DNA of 10,317 nucleotides, from positions 17,384-27,700 of the forward strand of contig DIFU01000041.1 in NCBI GenBank assembly GCA_002419285.1, given 5' to 3'. Made by a program: the position numbers and the translations under genes. This DNA is from Prolixibacteraceae bacterium UBA5740. Its GTDB lineage: Bacteria > Bacteroidota > Bacteroidia > Bacteroidales > Prolixibacteraceae. This document shows positions 8,780-10,317 of this stretch, piece by piece (position 1 is the stretch's first letter; each line of letters begins with the position of its first letter). The notes under the pieces were generated by a model. That model had not been told where the DNA came from. It saw nothing but the letters and a program-made list of their open reading frames with translations, and searched no databases.

Positions 8780-10226
8780 ATGGCACAATGTTCACGATTA
8801 CCCGTTGATACCGTGTGAGGGCAGGTGTTCCCTTGTCCGTCACCTCGAGAATGATGTGCATGTCCTGCGGCTGGGATACCTTCGGGGCGGCAAACACGGC
8901 TACAGGAGTCTCTTTTCCATCCATGTCGAGTTGGTAGTTCCGGTTGTTGTTCAGCGCATAATCACGGTAAAGCAGATATGAGCCCGGCTCGAGATAAAGA
9001 GCCCATTTGTAAGTCAAATCGTCTCCATCGGGATCGGTGGTCGGTCGGGCATCCAGGGTGACCTTTTCGCCACTTTTCACCGTGATTTCGTTCGGATGTG
9101 CCAGTTGGGCCATAGGTGGGTGGTTGGCTTCCTTAAAAGTTTTGATGGTCCAGTCCATCCGTGCCGCAAAATCGTTCTGGTAGGCAGGCCGCCAGCGCCA
9201 AATCGTGGCCTGGTCTGAAATATGGCACACTCCATTAACCCATACCATGTCCTGCGTGTTGCTCCAGATCGGGCGGGTTTCGGGCTCATGATGCCATTTC
9301 TTGTAAGGTGGCGTATATAGTTCGTAGCGGCCGCCCCAGGATCCGTAGTCGGGCCTTTCGGAGTATCCCAGTCCGTTGTCGATCAGGTAGAGGAAAGACG
9401 GTGAGTCGCCTTCCATGATGTACTCGATGTCGGGGTATTGCGCCCCTAAAGGCCCTTTCCCCTGGATATTTTCCCTGACCCACGGATTGTCGACAATCGA
9501 AAGATCTGCTCCTGAACGGTACTTATACCACCGCTCCCCGCTGATGCCGGTCCAGGTGCCATACTGGTAGGCTACCTCATTGTTCTCGTGGAATCCCGGA
9601 CTGACAATGTAAAATAGGTCGGGGAACATGCGGCGCATCCAGGGGCCCGAATTGTCCTGGTCGGAGATGGCATACACCCTGAGTTTTTTGACCAGCGCAA
9701 GGAATTCCCTTTCGGGACGGGTATGTTGCAGTTTCCAAAGCCCTTGGGCAAGCGTGTTGGCACCTCCCCACACCAGCACCCATACCGGACGGTCATCGGG
9801 TTGGTCGAGTACCTGGATAATCCACTCCGAGCCTTCGCTGTCTTTGTCTTTACCGACAGCATTCATCCCGAAATCCGGAAAGCCCCTCTTAACACGTTCC
9901 AGAAGAAAGGAAGCTTCGGGGTATCCCGGTTCGTGTTTCAGCAGGTTGTCCTGAACTTTGTCGTATGCGTTGATGATCTCGATTACGCGCCAGTCGGCAA
10001 TTTTGTTTCTTTGCCAGCAGGAGGTAGTCGCTATGATGCCCTCGGTGTCGAACTGGTTGGAATAGAGTAGGTAACGCACCAGTGACTGTGCATCGTCGGG
10101 CTCGTTTTCGATGTCGGTCAGTACGATGACTTTCGGTTTTTCGCGCTGTTGGGCATATACTCCTTCCTGTGGAAGGATACCAATGGCAAGAATGAGCAGA
10201 ATCGGGAGGATGAATGATCTTTTCAT
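8778..10226 (-). CDS. Secreted DUF1593 (Sde182-type, nucleoside-hydrolase-like) protein
   Basis: The 482-aa exported protein has a signal peptide ending near VYA|QQ (residue 25). Residues about 31-300 match the DUF1593 family, which has a nucleoside-hydrolase-like fold. KVIVLTDIENEPDDAQSLVR (32-51) corresponds to the Asp-rich metal-binding start of nucleoside hydrolases, followed by TEGIIATTS (61-69), the central WVLVWGGANTLAQGL (149-163) and AISDQDNSGPW (186-196). Residues about 369-482 form an Ig/PKD-like module (HPPMAQL, TDPDGDDLTYKWALY, ending in strand RYQRVIVNIVP), as in the Sde182 C-terminal domain. Members are often found in polysaccharide-degrading bacteria and one was named a cellulose-binding protein, but the reaction here is unknown. 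Transcription is convergent with the efflux operon and no partner gene lies within the window. The start is the first ATG and gives a normal signal peptide. Confidence 0.85.
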   Translation of the reverse strand: MKRSFILPILLILAIGILPQEGVYAQQREKPKVIVLTDIENEPDDAQSLVRYLLYSNQFDTEGIIATTSCWQRNKIADWRVIEIINAYDKVQDNLLKHEPGYPEASFLLERVKRGFPDFGMNAVGKDKDSEGSEWIIQVLDQPDDRPVWVLVWGGANTLAQGLWKLQHTRPEREFLALVKKLRVYAISDQDNSGPWMRRMFPDLFYIVSPGFHENNEVAYQYGTWTGISGERWYKYRSGADLSIVDNPWVRENIQGKGPLGAQYPDIEYIMEGDSPSFLYLIDNGLGYSERPDYGSWGGRYELYTPPYKKWHHEPETRPIWSNTQDMVWVNGVCHISDQATIWRWRPAYQNDFAARMDWTIKTFKEANHPPMAQLAHPNEITVKSGEKVTLDARPTTDPDGDDLTYKWALYLEPGSYLLYRDYALNNNRNYQLDMDGKETPVAVFAAPKVSQPQDMHIILEVTDKGTPALTRYQRVIVNIVP

Positions 10227-10249
10227 GGTTTTAGCTTGTTAGGATGCCA

Positions 10250-10257
10250 CTAAGATA
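10250..10257 (-). promoter_or_regulatory. Possible -7 promoter element of the DUF1593 gene
   Basis: Read on the minus strand, TATCTTAG matches the Bacteroidota -7 consensus TAnnTTTG at all but one fixed position. It lies 23 bp before the ATG at 10226, at a plausible distance. The nearest TTG upstream is 26 bp away, too far for a good -33 element, so the assignment is tentative. Confidence 0.22.
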
Positions 10258-10317
10258 CAATTTTGGTTTATTTGGCATTATTACAATGTGTTCAACTTTA
10301 ACGACAAGCATGAATTT

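Overview
The window most likely comes from a member of the Bacteroidota. The first operon has a Bacteroidota-type promoter (TTTG, 19 bp, TAACTTTG, matching TTTG-N~19-TAnnTTTG), the genes have no clear Shine-Dalgarno sequences, base composition is intermediate, and a secreted DUF1593/Sde182-type protein is present. The order or genus cannot be told from this sequence.

Positions 1-245 are a regulatory leader. It holds a 12-bp inverted repeat near the left edge, the promoter, and two copies of a 20-bp operator-like element (145-164 and 216-235) that differ only by transitions. From 246 to 8344 there is one tightly packed plus-strand operon of five genes: a TetR-family-like regulator whose DNA-binding domain is not recognisable; a TolC-family outer-membrane factor carrying an extra N-terminal periplasmic-binding-protein-like domain; a lipoprotein RND adaptor; an RND inner-membrane pump; and an outer-membrane phospholipase A (OMPLA/PldA)-like barrel. 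Neighbouring genes overlap (8 bp and 17 bp) or are 12-27 bp apart, so they are probably co-transcribed.

Positions 8345-8777 hold no convincing gene. They contain a perfect 32-bp inverted repeat with a 2-nt spacer (8437-8502) and a short GC-rich hairpin followed by a T-rich run (8758-8779). Both lie between convergent transcription units. From 8778 to 10226, on the minus strand, is an exported two-domain protein: a nucleoside-hydrolase-like DUF1593 module plus a C-terminal Ig/PKD-like module. It is probably unrelated to the efflux operon.

The operon encodes a complete tripartite efflux system (pump, adaptor, outer-membrane channel) with its own regulator. Two parts are unusual: the ligand-binding-like domain fused to the channel, and the OMPLA-like protein translationally coupled to the pump. 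My inference is that the system handles a membrane-active amphiphile or a lipid breakdown product, sensed or captured in the periplasm, with the phospholipase-like barrel dealing with outer-membrane lipid. That linkage is a hypothesis from gene context only.
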